From Nocardia beijingensis NBRC 16342 (GTDB lineage Bacteria; Actinomycetota; Actinomycetes; Mycobacteriales; Mycobacteriaceae), in the NCBI RefSeq assembly GCF_001612785.1, contig NZ_BDBC01000051.1, positions 1-64,000 on the forward strand: 64,000 nt of DNA, in the 5' to 3' direction. A program made the translations under genes and the position numbers. The number at the start of each line of letters is the position of its first letter. Positions within the stretch are counted from its first letter, which is position 1. Shown here in pieces: positions 52,720-62,382 of the stretch. A model generated the notes under the pieces. That model was not told where the DNA came from, made no database searches, and saw nothing but the letters and a program-made list of their open reading frames with translations.

Positions 52720-53697
52720 ATGCTGCGGACCAGGTTCACCGAGAAGTTCGGCGTAGAGCACCCGATCGTGCAGGGCGGCATGATGTGGGTCGGGCGGGCC
52801 GAGCTCGTCGCGGCCGTCGCCAACGCCGGGGGGCTCGGCTTCATCACGGCCCTGACCCAGCCGACGCCGGACGACCTGCGCCGCGAGATCGCGCGCACCA
52901 GGGAGCTGACCGACAAGCCGTTCGGCGTGAACGTCACCATCCTGCCGTCGATCAACCCGCCGCCGTACGCGGAGTACGTGCGGGCGATCATCGACAGCGG
53001 CGTCGAGATCGTCGAGACGGCGGGCAGCAACCCCGAGCCGTTCCTGCCGTACTACAAGGACGCGGGCATCAAGGTGCTGCACAAGTGCACCAGCGTGCGG
53101 CACGCGCTGAAAGCCGAGCGGATCGGTGTGGACGGCGTGAGCATCGACGGCTTCGAATGCGCGGGCCATCCCGGTGAGGACGACGTCCCCGGCCTGGTGC
53201 TCATCCCGGCCGCCGCACGGGAGCTGAGCATCCCGATGCTCGCCTCCGGTGGAATCGCCGATGCCCGTGGCCTGGTCGCCGCGCTCGCCCTCGGCGCCGA
53301 CGGCGTCAACATGGGCACCCGGTTCCTGTGCACGCAGGAGTCCTCGATCGATCAGAAGGTCAAGGAGAAGATCGTCACGAACTCCGAGCGCGACACCCAG
53401 CTCATCTTCCGCACCATGCGTAACACGGCGCGGGTGGCGGACAACGAGATCAGCCGCAAGGTCGTCGAGATCGAGAAGTCCGGCGGCACCTTCGACGACG
53501 TGCGGGATCTGGTGGCGGGAGCGCGCGGCCGCCGGGTGTTCGAAGAGGGTGACCTGGACGCGGGCATCTGGTCGGTTGGCCTGTGCCAGGGCCTGATCCA
53601 CGACATCCCGACCTGCGCGGAGCTGATCGGCCGGATGGTCACCGAGGCCGAGGAGCTGATCACGGCTCGTCTGGCCGAGGCCGTGGTGGCGGGCTGA
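52720..53697 (+). CDS. Nitronate monooxygenase-family FMN enzyme
   Basis: 325 residues with GAGGAGAAG upstream. HPIVQGGMMWVGRAELVAAVANAGGLGFITA at the start, SIDGFECAGHPGEDD and PMLASGGIADARGLVAALALGADGVNMGTRFL give the FMN site and the family's His/Gly-rich active-site loop. Shorter than the relative at 37106. Could detoxify nitroalkanes or reduce an enoyl substrate of lipid breakdown; the adjoining FadD5-like gene favours a lipid context. Confidence 0.92.
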   Translation: MLRTRFTEKFGVEHPIVQGGMMWVGRAELVAAVANAGGLGFITALTQPTPDDLRREIARTRELTDKPFGVNVTILPSINPPPYAEYVRAIIDSGVEIVETAGSNPEPFLPYYKDAGIKVLHKCTSVRHALKAERIGVDGVSIDGFECAGHPGEDDVPGLVLIPAAARELSIPMLASGGIADARGLVAALALGADGVNMGTRFLCTQESSIDQKVKEKIVTNSERDTQLIFRTMRNTARVADNEISRKVVEIEKSGGTFDDVRDLVAGARGRRVFEEGDLDAGIWSVGLCQGLIHDIPTCAELIGRMVTEAEELITARLAEAVVAG

Positions 53698-53703
53698 CCC
53701 GAG

Positions 53704-54675
53704 CTACCGGGCCGCGCGGGCGGTGACGGCCGCGTAGTCGTGGCTCGCGACGAGTTCGATGCCGTCGGGCAGCGCGTGCAGGCGGTGGATCGTGGTGAAG
53801 GCGGCGTCCCGGTCGGCGTCGAACAGCTTGCCCGGCATCGGCGCCTTCTCCCGCAGCAGATCGACCTGCAACTTGCTCCAGACGGCGTCGCCCGCGAACA
53901 GCACGCGGGTGCCGTCGTCCACCGCGAGCAGCACGCCGATGCTGCCGGGAGTATGGCCCGCCAGATCCACCAGCAGCACCGAACCGTCGCCGAACAGGTC
54001 TTTGCTGCGCGGGAAGGTCAGCACCGGCGGGCCGTCCAACTCGAAACGGTCGAAACTGCGCCCCCGCAGCGGGCCGCGCGCCACACCGGCCGGCGCGTGC
54101 GGACCGCCCATCGCCCAGTCGTACTCGACTCCGGGCAAGCGGATCTCCACCGAAGCGGGCAGCTCCAGCAGGCCGGAGACATGATCCCAGTGCAGGTGGG
54201 TCGGGACCACGAAATCGATGTCCTCGCCCGCGATGTCGTGCGCCGCGAGCGCGTCGGACAACCCGAGCACCGGCTTGTCCGGCGCGACGAGCAGCGGAAC
54301 CGGGAACGGCAGTTCGGGCAGCACGCGCTCGTGCACGCCCGCGCACAGGGCGGGGTCGATCAGGAAGCGCGCCTTCGGATGCTCGACCAGGAACGCCGCC
54401 ATCGACAGCCGCATCTCCCGCAGGCTGCGCACCCCCTCGGCCACGATCGTGGTCGGCGCGGACATGGTGGCCTGCGTCAGCACGGTCAGCCGGACCGTGG
54501 CGCTCGCGGCGGGCGGCGGCGCCACTTCGAGGTTCGCCAGCAGGGCCGTGTCGGGGCGGCGCGGCCGCAACAACCGGCCCGGCGTCGCCGCCAGCGCGGC
54601 GCAGCAGCGCAGGAGGGTGGGCAGAGTCGGCGTGCGCTCGGCACGGGTGGCGGCACCGCTGTCCGGTTCGGTCAC
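53704..54675 (-). CDS. MBL-fold metallohydrolase
   Basis: 323 residues from GTG 54675. THLHWDHVSGLLE is the HxHxDH metal motif (about residue 181), followed by DLAGHTPGSIGVLL and LFAGDAVWS, the remaining ligands. The first 95 residues are a variable Arg/Ala-rich stretch, perhaps an N-terminal extension. Lies divergent from the ACP-PKS genes; may be a hydrolase acting on their product or unrelated. Confidence 0.85.
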   Translation of the reverse strand: MTEPDSGAATRAERTPTLPTLLRCCAALAATPGRLLRPRRPDTALLANLEVAPPPAASATVRLTVLTQATMSAPTTIVAEGVRSLREMRLSMAAFLVEHPKARFLIDPALCAGVHERVLPELPFPVPLLVAPDKPVLGLSDALAAHDIAGEDIDFVVPTHLHWDHVSGLLELPASVEIRLPGVEYDWAMGGPHAPAGVARGPLRGRSFDRFELDGPPVLTFPRSKDLFGDGSVLLVDLAGHTPGSIGVLLAVDDGTRVLFAGDAVWSKLQVDLLREKAPMPGKLFDADRDAAFTTIHRLHALPDGIELVASHDYAAVTARAAR

Positions 54676-54826
54676 GATGCCACGGTATGTGATCACGCCG
54701 GTTCGCGAAAGAGCCGGGCAGGCAGCGGATATGCGTCCTTGCTCAGTACCGTTTCTCCGGCATAATCGCGTGGGTACCGTTCTCGAGCGGGTAACGACAA
54801 CCGGGGAGACGGGGAGGGAGGACGCG

Positions 54827-55123
54827 ATGCGGCCCGGTCTTCCGGACGGGCACGGTGGTGCACGGGAGCACGACGGTTCGCTCGGCGGTAGCCGACGCAC
54901 CGCGCTGACTTGCGCCGCCGTCCTCGCGGTAGCGGATCTACTAGGCGTCGACGCCGCCTCGGTGTCGACCAACTCGCCCTTTTCCGATCTCGGCCTCGGT
55001 TCCACCCAACTCGCGAGGCTGACCGCCCATCTCGAGGACGCCATGGGAGTCGAGGTTCCGCTGATCGCGATCTACGACCATCCGGACATCGAGCAGCTTG
55101 TCGAGTATCTCGCGATGCGATGA
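54827..55123 (+). CDS. Free-standing acyl carrier protein
   Basis: 98 residues from ATG with GGGGAGGGAGG upstream. Carrier motif FSDLGLGSTQLARLTAHL, with Ser in DLGLGS as the 4'-phosphopantetheine site (about residue 59). The first 25 residues are Gly/Arg/His-rich and not part of the domain. Its TGA overlaps the ATG of the polyketide synthase (ATGA), so they are translated as a pair and the ACP may load or accept chains for that enzyme. Confidence 0.9.
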   Translation: MRPGLPDGHGGAREHDGSLGGSRRTALTCAAVLAVADLLGVDAASVSTNSPFSDLGLGSTQLARLTAHLEDAMGVEVPLIAIYDHPDIEQLVEYLAMR

Positions 55124-58100
55124 GCGGCGCGGCTACTGATTCAGTCGGCTCGCATCCACCCGTCTCCGTCATCGGCATCGGCTGCCGACTGCCGGGAGCG
55201 GCGAGCGTCGCCGAGTTCTGGCAGCTGTTGGCCGAGGGCAGGGACGCCACGTCCACCCCGCCCGCCGGGCGGCTCGGCTCCCGGCGTGGCGGGTACCTCG
55301 CCGAGGTCGAGTCCTTCGACAACGACTGGTTCGGCATCTCCGACCGCGAGGCCGCGGTGATGGATCCGCAACAGCGGCTCGCGTTGGAAGTCGCGGTCGA
55401 GGCGCTCGACGACGCGGGGATCGGCTACCGCGCGCGGGGTTCCGGCGCGGCCGTCGTCTTCGGCGCTTCCGGGTACGACCACGGCATCGCGGTGCTCGGC
55501 CGAGCGGGCCACGACGCCCCCTTCGCGGTGACCGGGTCGGCGCTCAGCATCATCGCCAACCGGTTGTCGTACGTGCTCGACCTGCACGGGCCGAGCCTGG
55601 TGCTCGACAGCGCCTGCTCGTCCTCGCTCGCCGCGGTCGACCTCGCGGTCCGGCTGCTCGCCGACGACGCCGTGCCGTTCGCCATCGTGGGCGGCGTCAA
55701 TCTCGTATTGCTGGAACACACTTCGAACTACCTGGCCGAGGGCGGCTTCCTGTCGCCCGGCGGACGGTCGGCGCCGTTCGACGTCACCGCCGACGGCTAT
55801 ACCCGCGGCGACGGCTGCGCCGTGGTGATTCTGCAGCGCAGCGCGGACGCGGCACGCGAGGGCAATCGGGTGTACGCGGAGATCGCCGGAACCGCCGTCG
55901 GATCGGACGGACGCTCCAACGGCCTGTACGCGCCCAACGGCCGCGCGCAGCAGGAGACGTTGCGCGCGGCGTGGGCGCGGGCCGGGCGCCCGCCGAGCAG
56001 CGCGGGGTATATCGAATGCCACGGCACCGGAACGCCTTTGGGCGACGCCGTGGAGGTCGGGGCGCTCGCCGCCGCGCTCGGCGACGGCGCGGACGATCCG
56101 GTCTGGATCGGCTCGGTGAAGTCGAACATCGGTCATCTGGAGGCCGCCGCCGGAATCACCGGAATGGTGAAGACCGCGCTTTGCATTCACCACGGGATGA
56201 TCGCCCCGACCATCAACGTGCACACCGAGCACCCGCTGCTGCGTTTGGCCGAGCGCGGCCTGCGCGTGCCCACCGAGCCGGTGGACTGGAGCCGGGTGGC
56301 CGCTCCGGAGCGCGTCGCGGGCGTCAGCTCGTTCGGATTCGGCGGCACCATCGCGCACCTCGTGCTCCGTGGCGTCGCGCAGGCCCGGTCCGAACCCGCC
56401 CCGCGCTTCCCGATCCTGCTGCCGCTCACCGCACGCGACGACGAGGAGCTGCGCGAACGCGCGCTGCGGCTGGCCGGCGAACTGGACCTGGCGCGGTCGT
56501 CCCTGCCCGAGTCGGCCGCGGCGGCGGCGCGAGCGCTGCCTGAGCCCGCCCGGGCCGCGATCCTCGCGCACGATCACGCCGACGCCGTGCACCGGTTGCG
56601 CACGCTCGGAGGCGGCGACGCGGCGCTCGGCATCGTGTCGAACCGCCGCCGCGGCGGGCTGTTGTTCCTGTTCTCCGGGCAGGGAGGCCAGCATCCGCAG
56701 ATGGGCCGCGCGCTCGCGGCGCGGTACCCGGTGTTCGCCGCCGCACTCGCCGAGGCGACCGACGCGGTCGTGACGGCGGGCGGACCGCGGGTCTGGACGC
56801 CGCGCCACGGGTTCACTTCCGCGGGCGAGGCGCAGGCCACCGATCTGGTGCAACCCGCGTTGTTCGTCTTCCAGGTGGCGCTGGTGAGATTGCTGGCGGC
56901 ATGGGGCATCCGCTCCGACGCGGTGGCGGGGCACAGTCTCGGTGAGATCGCCGCGGCGGCGGTGAGCGGCGCGCTGACTCTCGCCGACGCGGCGCGCGTG
57001 GTGGTGCTGCGCAGCGCGACCTTGGCGCATCTGGACGGGCGAGGCGCGATGGCGGTGCTCGAGGCGGCCCCGGAAGAAGCGGCCAAACTTGTGGAGCCGA
57101 TGCGATCGGAAGTCGCCATAGCCGCGATCAACGGCCCCAGGTCGGTGGTCGTGTCCGGCACACCGCGCTATATCGACACGCTGGTGCGGCGGGCCACGCG
57201 CCGCGACATGTTCGCGCGCAAGCTCGCGGTCGACTTCGCCGCGCACAGCCCGCAGGTCGCCACCGTGCTCGCGCCTTTCGTCGCGGCGTTGACCGAGATA
57301 GCCCCGCTGACGCCACGTCTGCCGGTGTATTCGACGGCGCGGCGCGGCGCGAAACTCACCACCGCCGCCATGGACCGCGACTACTGGGCGGAGAATGCCG
57401 CGGGCACGGTGCACTTGGCGGCCGCGCTGGAGCATGCGGCCGAAGACGGCATCGCCACCGTGGTGGAGATCGGCCCGCATCCGGTGTTGCTCGCGGCGGT
57501 GCGGGAGTACCCCGACTTCCGCGACCGCACGCATGCCGTGGCGCTGCGCGACGACGAGGCGAGCGGCTTTCTCACCGGCGTGGCAGGGCTGTACCTGGAG
57601 GGACGGCCGATCGACTGGTCCGCGCTCGGCGTTTTCGGCACACCGGCGCCGCGGCGGTGGCGCAAACGGAGATTCCCGCTGCTGGTGGCCGGGCCGGCGA
57701 GCACGCATGTCCCCGAATCCGCTTTCGCGGCGGAGGATCTGACCCACCACGTGGTGCACGGCGACAACATCGTGCCTGCCGTCTTCTGGCTGCGACGACT
57801 GCTGCAACTCGCCAGGGACACCGCGGGAACGGCCGCCCTGACGAACTTCGCCGTGCACGAGAGGACCGATCCGAGCGCCCTGCCAGAGGTCGTCTATCGG
57901 GGGCGGGGCGCGGAAGAAAGCGTGCGGGCGGAGGTCACGGGCACCGGGACGCTGGCTTCGGCCCGGCCCGCCGGTGACCCCACACCCGCGGATATCGTCG
58001 CATGGATGCGGGTGGTCGACGCAAACCGGGCCGCACGGCATCACATGCGCGTCATCACCACCGGCGTCTTCTACCAGGAAATGCGCCGCAGGCGACTGGA

Positions 58101-60147
58101 GTACGGTCCCGGGTTCCGGACGTTGCGCGGCATCGCTGCGGGCGCCGGGCGCGCGCTCGGCCTGTTCGACGCCGCCGAATTGCCTCGCACCGCAACGCTG
58201 GACGGCTGCCTGCACGTGCTCGCCGCCGCGGTGTTCGACGAGTTGCCCACCACCTCGATTCCGCTGCCGATCGGCATCGACTCGGCCTGGCTGTCGCAGG
58301 AACCCGATCGCCACGTGCTCGAGGTGCACGCCCTGGTCCGCGAGCGCGGCGACACCGGACTGATCGGCGACGTCATCGCTACCGACCAGCACGGTGTGCC
58401 CTGTCTGGCTCTCTGCGGGGTGCGCATCCGCTACGCCGATCCCACCGGCGAGGAAGGGCTCGGCGTCCTCCGCACCGCCCCGGCCGAACTCGGAACGCGC
58501 GACGCGCCCTTCCGCCAGGAGACCTGGGAGCCGCACGACCTCGGTTCGTTCGGCGACGCACCCGATACCCGCGTGCGACGGGCGGTCGTGGTCGGCGCCT
58601 GCGACCTTGCCGTCCGGCTCGCTCGCGCGCTGGACGCCGAGTTGCCGACCGAACGGATCGCGCGGCCGCCGGACGACGCGAGTTCGCTGGTCAGCACGGT
58701 GCTGACCGGGCGAAGCGGCGGCAACGCCGTGGTGGCCGTCTGGCCAGACGGTTCCGGCGGGAGCGAGGGCGACGACGTCGCGGCGGCGGCCGGGCGTGTC
58801 CTCGAACTGCTGCAACTGATCTCCGCCCACGACGCCACCGCGTCGTTGACGGTCGTGCTGCCGCGATCCGATAAAGCCGCGGCGACGGCCTCGGTCGTCC
58901 CCGCGGCGATCGCGGGGCTGGTGCGCTCGCTCCAACTGGAGACGGGTCGCACGGTGCGCCTGGTCTGGGCCGATCCCGATCCCAGGAACCTGCCGCCGCT
59001 CACCCGACTGGCGACGACCGACAGCGCCGTGCCGGACGAGTTGCGCCTGTCGGCGGGCGAGGTGGCGGTGCGGCGCTTCACGCCAGCGTGGCCGCGCGCC
59101 GTGCCCGTCGCAGGCATCGACGCGAACGGAACCTACGTCGTCACCGGCGGGCTCGGCACGCTCGGCTCGGTCGCCGTGCGCTGGTTGCTCGACGCGGGCG
59201 CGCGCGACGTGGTGGTGCTGACCAGGGCGCCCCGCCCGGTGCCCGCCCTGCTCGACGGTTTGGAGGACCGCATCGTCGTGGTGCGCTGCGACGCGGCCGA
59301 CCGGGACGATCTGGCCAACGCGCTCGGCGACATCCGGGCCTCCGACTCGGTGATCCGCGGTGTCGTGCACGCGGCGGGCGTGCTGGAGGACGCCGCGTTC
59401 GACTCGGTCACCGCGAGCGAGCTGGTCAGAACGTTTCTGCCCAAATCGACCGCCGCGGGCAATCTGATCGAGCTCACCGCGACCGACGCCACCGATTTCG
59501 TGTTGCTGTTCTCCTCGGCCACCGGCGCGCTCGGTGCGCCGGGACAGGCCGCGTACGCCGCCGCCAACGCGGCGATGGACGCTCTGGCACAGCGTGACCC
59601 GGGCCGAAGGATCGTGAGCGTCGGCTGGGGTCTGTGGGATTCCGGCCTCGCCGCAGCGGCGGGCGGCGCGAACCATCTCCGGCGAGCCGGTGTCGGCGCG
59701 TTCGATCCGACGGGCGGAATCGCCGTGCTGTCCCAGGTTCTGCGCTACGACGGCCCATACCTGCTGGCGCTGGAGCACACGCCGACGGCCGACACCTCCC
59801 CGATCGCGATGCGCTTGACGAATCTGCTGGCGCCCGCGTCCCGTACCGATCCCGCGCCCACGCGGGCCGCGAGCGAGCGCCCATCCGAGCCCGCCGACCC
59901 ACTCACCACGATCATCCGCCGGGTCCTGGCGAGCACGCTGGAGCTGCCCGCCGAGCACATCGACCACGCGGCCGACTTCAACGACCTCGGACTCAGCTCG
60001 CTGCTCGCCATCGAGATGCGACGCAACCTGGAGGCACGACTGCGCGTCCGGATCGCGACCGCGGAGTTGTTCAAGCACCCCACCATCACCGCTCTCGGCG
60101 CCGCCCTGCTGGATCGGGTCGCCGCGAACACCGGAGACACCTCGTGA
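55120..60147 (+). CDS. Type I polyketide synthase, KS-AT-DH-KR-ACP
   Basis: 1675 residues. KS 12-425: Cys166 in DSACSSS, His301 (ECHGTGTP), His339 (SNIGHLEAA). AT 510-800: Ser606 in GHSLGE; His709 region VDFAAHSPQ is neither the clean malonyl nor methylmalonyl signature. DH 870-1150: His877 in HVVHGDNIVP, Asp1028 and His1032. KR 1335-1540: NADPH loop TGGLGTLGS, Ser1466, Tyr1479, Asn1483, and LED, suggesting a B-type reductase. ACP 1590-1660: Ser1627. All domains look active; no ER or thioesterase. Probably partly reducing and perhaps iterative. The gene for chain release is not evident. Confidence 0.93.
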   Translation: MSGAATDSVGSHPPVSVIGIGCRLPGAASVAEFWQLLAEGRDATSTPPAGRLGSRRGGYLAEVESFDNDWFGISDREAAVMDPQQRLALEVAVEALDDAGIGYRARGSGAAVVFGASGYDHGIAVLGRAGHDAPFAVTGSALSIIANRLSYVLDLHGPSLVLDSACSSSLAAVDLAVRLLADDAVPFAIVGGVNLVLLEHTSNYLAEGGFLSPGGRSAPFDVTADGYTRGDGCAVVILQRSADAAREGNRVYAEIAGTAVGSDGRSNGLYAPNGRAQQETLRAAWARAGRPPSSAGYIECHGTGTPLGDAVEVGALAAALGDGADDPVWIGSVKSNIGHLEAAAGITGMVKTALCIHHGMIAPTINVHTEHPLLRLAERGLRVPTEPVDWSRVAAPERVAGVSSFGFGGTIAHLVLRGVAQARSEPAPRFPILLPLTARDDEELRERALRLAGELDLARSSLPESAAAAARALPEPARAAILAHDHADAVHRLRTLGGGDAALGIVSNRRRGGLLFLFSGQGGQHPQMGRALAARYPVFAAALAEATDAVVTAGGPRVWTPRHGFTSAGEAQATDLVQPALFVFQVALVRLLAAWGIRSDAVAGHSLGEIAAAAVSGALTLADAARVVVLRSATLAHLDGRGAMAVLEAAPEEAAKLVEPMRSEVAIAAINGPRSVVVSGTPRYIDTLVRRATRRDMFARKLAVDFAAHSPQVATVLAPFVAALTEIAPLTPRLPVYSTARRGAKLTTAAMDRDYWAENAAGTVHLAAALEHAAEDGIATVVEIGPHPVLLAAVREYPDFRDRTHAVALRDDEASGFLTGVAGLYLEGRPIDWSALGVFGTPAPRRWRKRRFPLLVAGPASTHVPESAFAAEDLTHHVVHGDNIVPAVFWLRRLLQLARDTAGTAALTNFAVHERTDPSALPEVVYRGRGAEESVRAEVTGTGTLASARPAGDPTPADIVAWMRVVDANRAARHHMRVITTGVFYQEMRRRRLEYGPGFRTLRGIAAGAGRALGLFDAAELPRTATLDGCLHVLAAAVFDELPTTSIPLPIGIDSAWLSQEPDRHVLEVHALVRERGDTGLIGDVIATDQHGVPCLALCGVRIRYADPTGEEGLGVLRTAPAELGTRDAPFRQETWEPHDLGSFGDAPDTRVRRAVVVGACDLAVRLARALDAELPTERIARPPDDASSLVSTVLTGRSGGNAVVAVWPDGSGGSEGDDVAAAAGRVLELLQLISAHDATASLTVVLPRSDKAAATASVVPAAIAGLVRSLQLETGRTVRLVWADPDPRNLPPLTRLATTDSAVPDELRLSAGEVAVRRFTPAWPRAVPVAGIDANGTYVVTGGLGTLGSVAVRWLLDAGARDVVVLTRAPRPVPALLDGLEDRIVVVRCDAADRDDLANALGDIRASDSVIRGVVHAAGVLEDAAFDSVTASELVRTFLPKSTAAGNLIELTATDATDFVLLFSSATGALGAPGQAAYAAANAAMDALAQRDPGRRIVSVGWGLWDSGLAAAAGGANHLRRAGVGAFDPTGGIAVLSQVLRYDGPYLLALEHTPTADTSPIAMRLTNLLAPASRTDPAPTRAASERPSEPADPLTTIIRRVLASTLELPAEHIDHAADFNDLGLSSLLAIEMRRNLEARLRVRIATAELFKHPTITALGAALLDRVAANTGDTS

Positions 60148-60496
60148 GCCGCACCGACCAACCGGCGGCCAACGGCCTCGCGACCTCGGTGGCAGCGACC
60201 GTCCGCACGCCGTCCTGGCCGATGCCAGGCCCTCGCTCAGCCTGCTCTCCGCTCACGACGAGACGAGTACTCGCCTTGTCCGCGAATCCCGGTGTCCCTG
60301 AACATCGTTCAGCAGAGGGAATCAGGTCCGGCGCGATGGCGTCGGCGAGCGCGGCCGACCGAACGCCCTTACATGACCCGGGCAGAGCTCGAATTCCCAA
60401 ACCAGCAGCGGAAAGCTCCGCCGCGGCGAGCGCAGGGCGCGCTACCTGGCGGGACGCCTCGATCCGGTGACCATGATCTGACCGGCCTGCTTCCGT
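60148..60496. other. 349-bp region after the PKS holding a possible decayed coding remnant
   Basis: A GTG at 60144 overlaps the PKS stop and opens a 108-residue frame to 60470 of poor composition. In another frame SLLSAHDETSTRLVRES (60234-60284) looks like a PKS-type linker, as if frameshifted. Confidence 0.35.
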
Positions 60497-60901
60497 TCAG
60501 TGCTCGTCTCGGCCCATGAGACGGTCGGTCTCGCGACGCTCACGCTTGGTCGGCCGTCCCGCGCCGCGGTCGCGGCGGGGCATACTCGCCACGATCTCGC
60601 GCGGGGGAGGAGGCGGACTGCGATCGATCAGGCATTGCGCGGCGATCGGAGCGCCGACACGCTTGGTGACGATCCGCTCCACGATGACGATGCGCTCGAT
60701 GCCGCCCACGCGGACGCGCACTTCGTCACCGGGACGTACCGGCTGCGCGGGCTTGGCCGTCGCGCCGTTCACCCGGACATGCCCGCCCCGACAGGCCTCC
60801 GCGGCAGCGGACCTGGTTTTGAACAGGCGCACCGCCCAGGTCCACGAATCGACGCGGGCCTGGGTCGCGGTGCTCTGGATGCCGGATTCGGCGCGGGCCA
60901 C
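60497..60901 (-). CDS. S4-domain RNA-binding protein (Hsp15-like)
   Basis: 134 residues from GTG. RVDSWTWAVRLFKTRSAAAEACRGGHVRVNGATAKPAQPVRPGDEV is the S4 fold seen in Hsp15/HslR, which binds stalled 50S-peptidyl-tRNA in other bacteria. The C-terminal 50 residues are Arg-rich. It begins three bases after the NlpC/P60 stop on the same strand and may share its riboswitch-controlled transcript. Confidence 0.87.
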   Translation of the reverse strand: MARAESGIQSTATQARVDSWTWAVRLFKTRSAAAEACRGGHVRVNGATAKPAQPVRPGDEVRVRVGGIERIVIVERIVTKRVGAPIAAQCLIDRSPPPPPREIVASMPRRDRGAGRPTKRERRETDRLMGRDEH

Positions 60902-60904
60902 TCG

Positions 60905-61564
60905 TTAGACGATACGGCGTGCGGTGACCACCATGTCGGGGCGCAGCGGCGTGTAGGACACCGGCGTACCCGTCTGCACGGCGTTCAGGAGCTTGTTGTC
61001 GCCCGCGTAGATGCCGACGTGACCGCCGCCGTTGGTGATGACGATGTCGCCCGGCTTCAGCTCGTTGTAAGCGACCGGAGCGCCGACGTGCGACTGCTCG
61101 AAGCTGGTGCGGGGCAGCTCGACGCCGGCCTGGCGGAACGCCCACTGGACGAGGCCGGAGCAGTCGAAGGAACGGGGACCCGCCGCGCCCCAGGAGTACT
61201 GGGCGCCGACCTTGGTCCTGGCGGCGTCGAGGGCGATGTCGCCCGGGCTGTTGTTCTGCTGCTGGCCGAACAGGCCCGGCAGCATGGGCGCGAAATTGGG
61301 AGCCTGGGGAGCGACCTCTTGCGGCGCCTGGGCAGGGGCGGCGGGAACGGCCGCGAGCGCCTGCTGGATCTGCTGATTGAGCTGCTGGACCGGCTGTTCC
61401 CACTCCTGCGGAACGTCGAAATTGCCGACACCGGGAACGTTGATGGTCGCGGCCATGGCCGGAATCGCGGGCATGGCGCCGGTCGCGGCCACCGCACCCA
61501 TGACAATCGCACCCTTGACGGAATTCGGAACTCGAGAATCCCGTTGCAAGCTGTGTTTACCCAC
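60905..61564 (-). CDS. NlpC/P60 cell-wall endopeptidase
   Basis: 219 residues from GTG 61564, with GGAG upstream. An Ala-rich signal peptide (NSVKGAIVMGAVAATGAMPAIPAMA, about residues 14-38) exports it. The C-terminal NlpC/P60 domain has RSFDCSGLVQWAF (catalytic Cys) and GGGHVGIYAGDNKLLN (catalytic His and third residue). Cleaves within peptidoglycan stem peptides. A Pro/Gln-rich linker separates the two. A ydaO-type riboswitch in its leader ties it to cyclic di-AMP levels, as for other actinobacterial wall hydrolases. Confidence 0.92.
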   Translation of the reverse strand: MGKHSLQRDSRVPNSVKGAIVMGAVAATGAMPAIPAMAATINVPGVGNFDVPQEWEQPVQQLNQQIQQALAAVPAAPAQAPQEVAPQAPNFAPMLPGLFGQQQNNSPGDIALDAARTKVGAQYSWGAAGPRSFDCSGLVQWAFRQAGVELPRTSFEQSHVGAPVAYNELKPGDIVITNGGGHVGIYAGDNKLLNAVQTGTPVSYTPLRPDMVVTARRIV

Positions 61565-61587
61565 CGAGCTACGTCTCCGATCTTGCT

Positions 61588-61722
61588 GCTCTCCCGCCGA
61601 CCGGGTTAGCTGACGGGTTCGGGCCGGGAGAGCGGCCCTACCTCGCGACCGGAATCGGCCATGAGGATTCACCCCAGACGAACCTGTGGGTCCCCGGCAC
61701 GACAGCCGAGACCGATTGGCCC
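61588..61722 (-). promoter_or_regulatory. c-di-AMP (ydaO/yuaA-type) riboswitch
   Basis: On the minus strand the conserved blocks appear in order: GCCGGGGACCC (near 61700), GGGGTGAATCC (61675-61665) and CCCGAACCCGTCAGCTAACC (61623-61604), then GGTCGGCGGGAGAGC. This is the core of the ydaO class, which in actinobacteria sits before NlpC/P60 and Rpf genes and is usually an off-switch with c-di-AMP. Ends about 24 bases before the start codon; no obvious U-run terminator. Boundaries are approximate. Confidence 0.9.
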
Positions 61723-61956
61723 CGACAGCCGTTAAGGCGGTAACTAGTGGCGCCGTTTCTCTTACGAAGCGACTGGTTCCACTAAGTCACGAAGAGATTA
61801 CGGTGCCGACGCGATGTTGTCCAGCGCACAGAGCTGCATCTTTTCCATCACGGTGGGAACGCCGGTCGGATCGAGGAAAATCGCCGTGGACGGAAGGTCA
61901 CGAATCGGTCTCGGCGAGCGGGGCGATGCAAGGCACCACCCTGCCTGCCCGACGGC

Positions 61957-62214
61957 TCAGCGTCGCGTCCCATGCACCGCGCGTTCGAGTTCGTCGATCC
62001 TGCGACGCGCCTCGGTCAGCTCGACCTCGAGCTTGCCGAGCGCCATGACCAGCGGGCCGACCGCGAGATCGGCGACCAGTTGTGGATCGTCGTAGCCGCG
62101 CTCGATCGCGATGAGGATGTTGGACCGGATGCGCTCGGCCACCGTGGCGCCCGCCGGAATGTTCCAGGATCCGACCACCTCGGCGAGGCCCGCGGTGGGT
62201 GGTTCGTCGGACAT
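61957..62214 (-). CDS. Small coiled-coil protein of unknown function
   Basis: 85 residues from ATG (GGAGGGG close upstream). The N-terminal half IPAGATVAERIRSNILIAIERGYDD may form helices and the C-terminal half LGKLEVELTEARRRIDELERAVHG is a heptad coiled coil. No signal peptide or motif. Divergent from the AAA ATPase gene by 168 bases. Confidence 0.6.
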   Translation of the reverse strand: MSDEPPTAGLAEVVGSWNIPAGATVAERIRSNILIAIERGYDDPQLVADLAVGPLVMALGKLEVELTEARRRIDELERAVHGTRR

Positions 62215-62382
62215 GCCCCTCCGTTCCCGCGCCGCCCTGCCGCGCGACCATTCTGGCGAACCGCCACCAGCCTAGAGAACCGGCGGCGAGAGCAATAGTG
62301 CAATACGAAACGCTAGGGCTTTCTAGAACACGCCGTAGACGCGCCCAGATCATCCGGACGAAACGCGCTACGGTGTCGGGGC

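Noticed and set aside
55141..60078. 1645-codon open frame on the minus strand
   Set aside because: Exact antisense of the PKS; Arg/Gln/His-rich with no domain. High GC makes such antisense frames common.
60144..60470. 108-residue protein coded just after the PKS
   Set aside because: Composition and lack of a Shine-Dalgarno or domain do not support a functional gene; kept only as a possible remnant.
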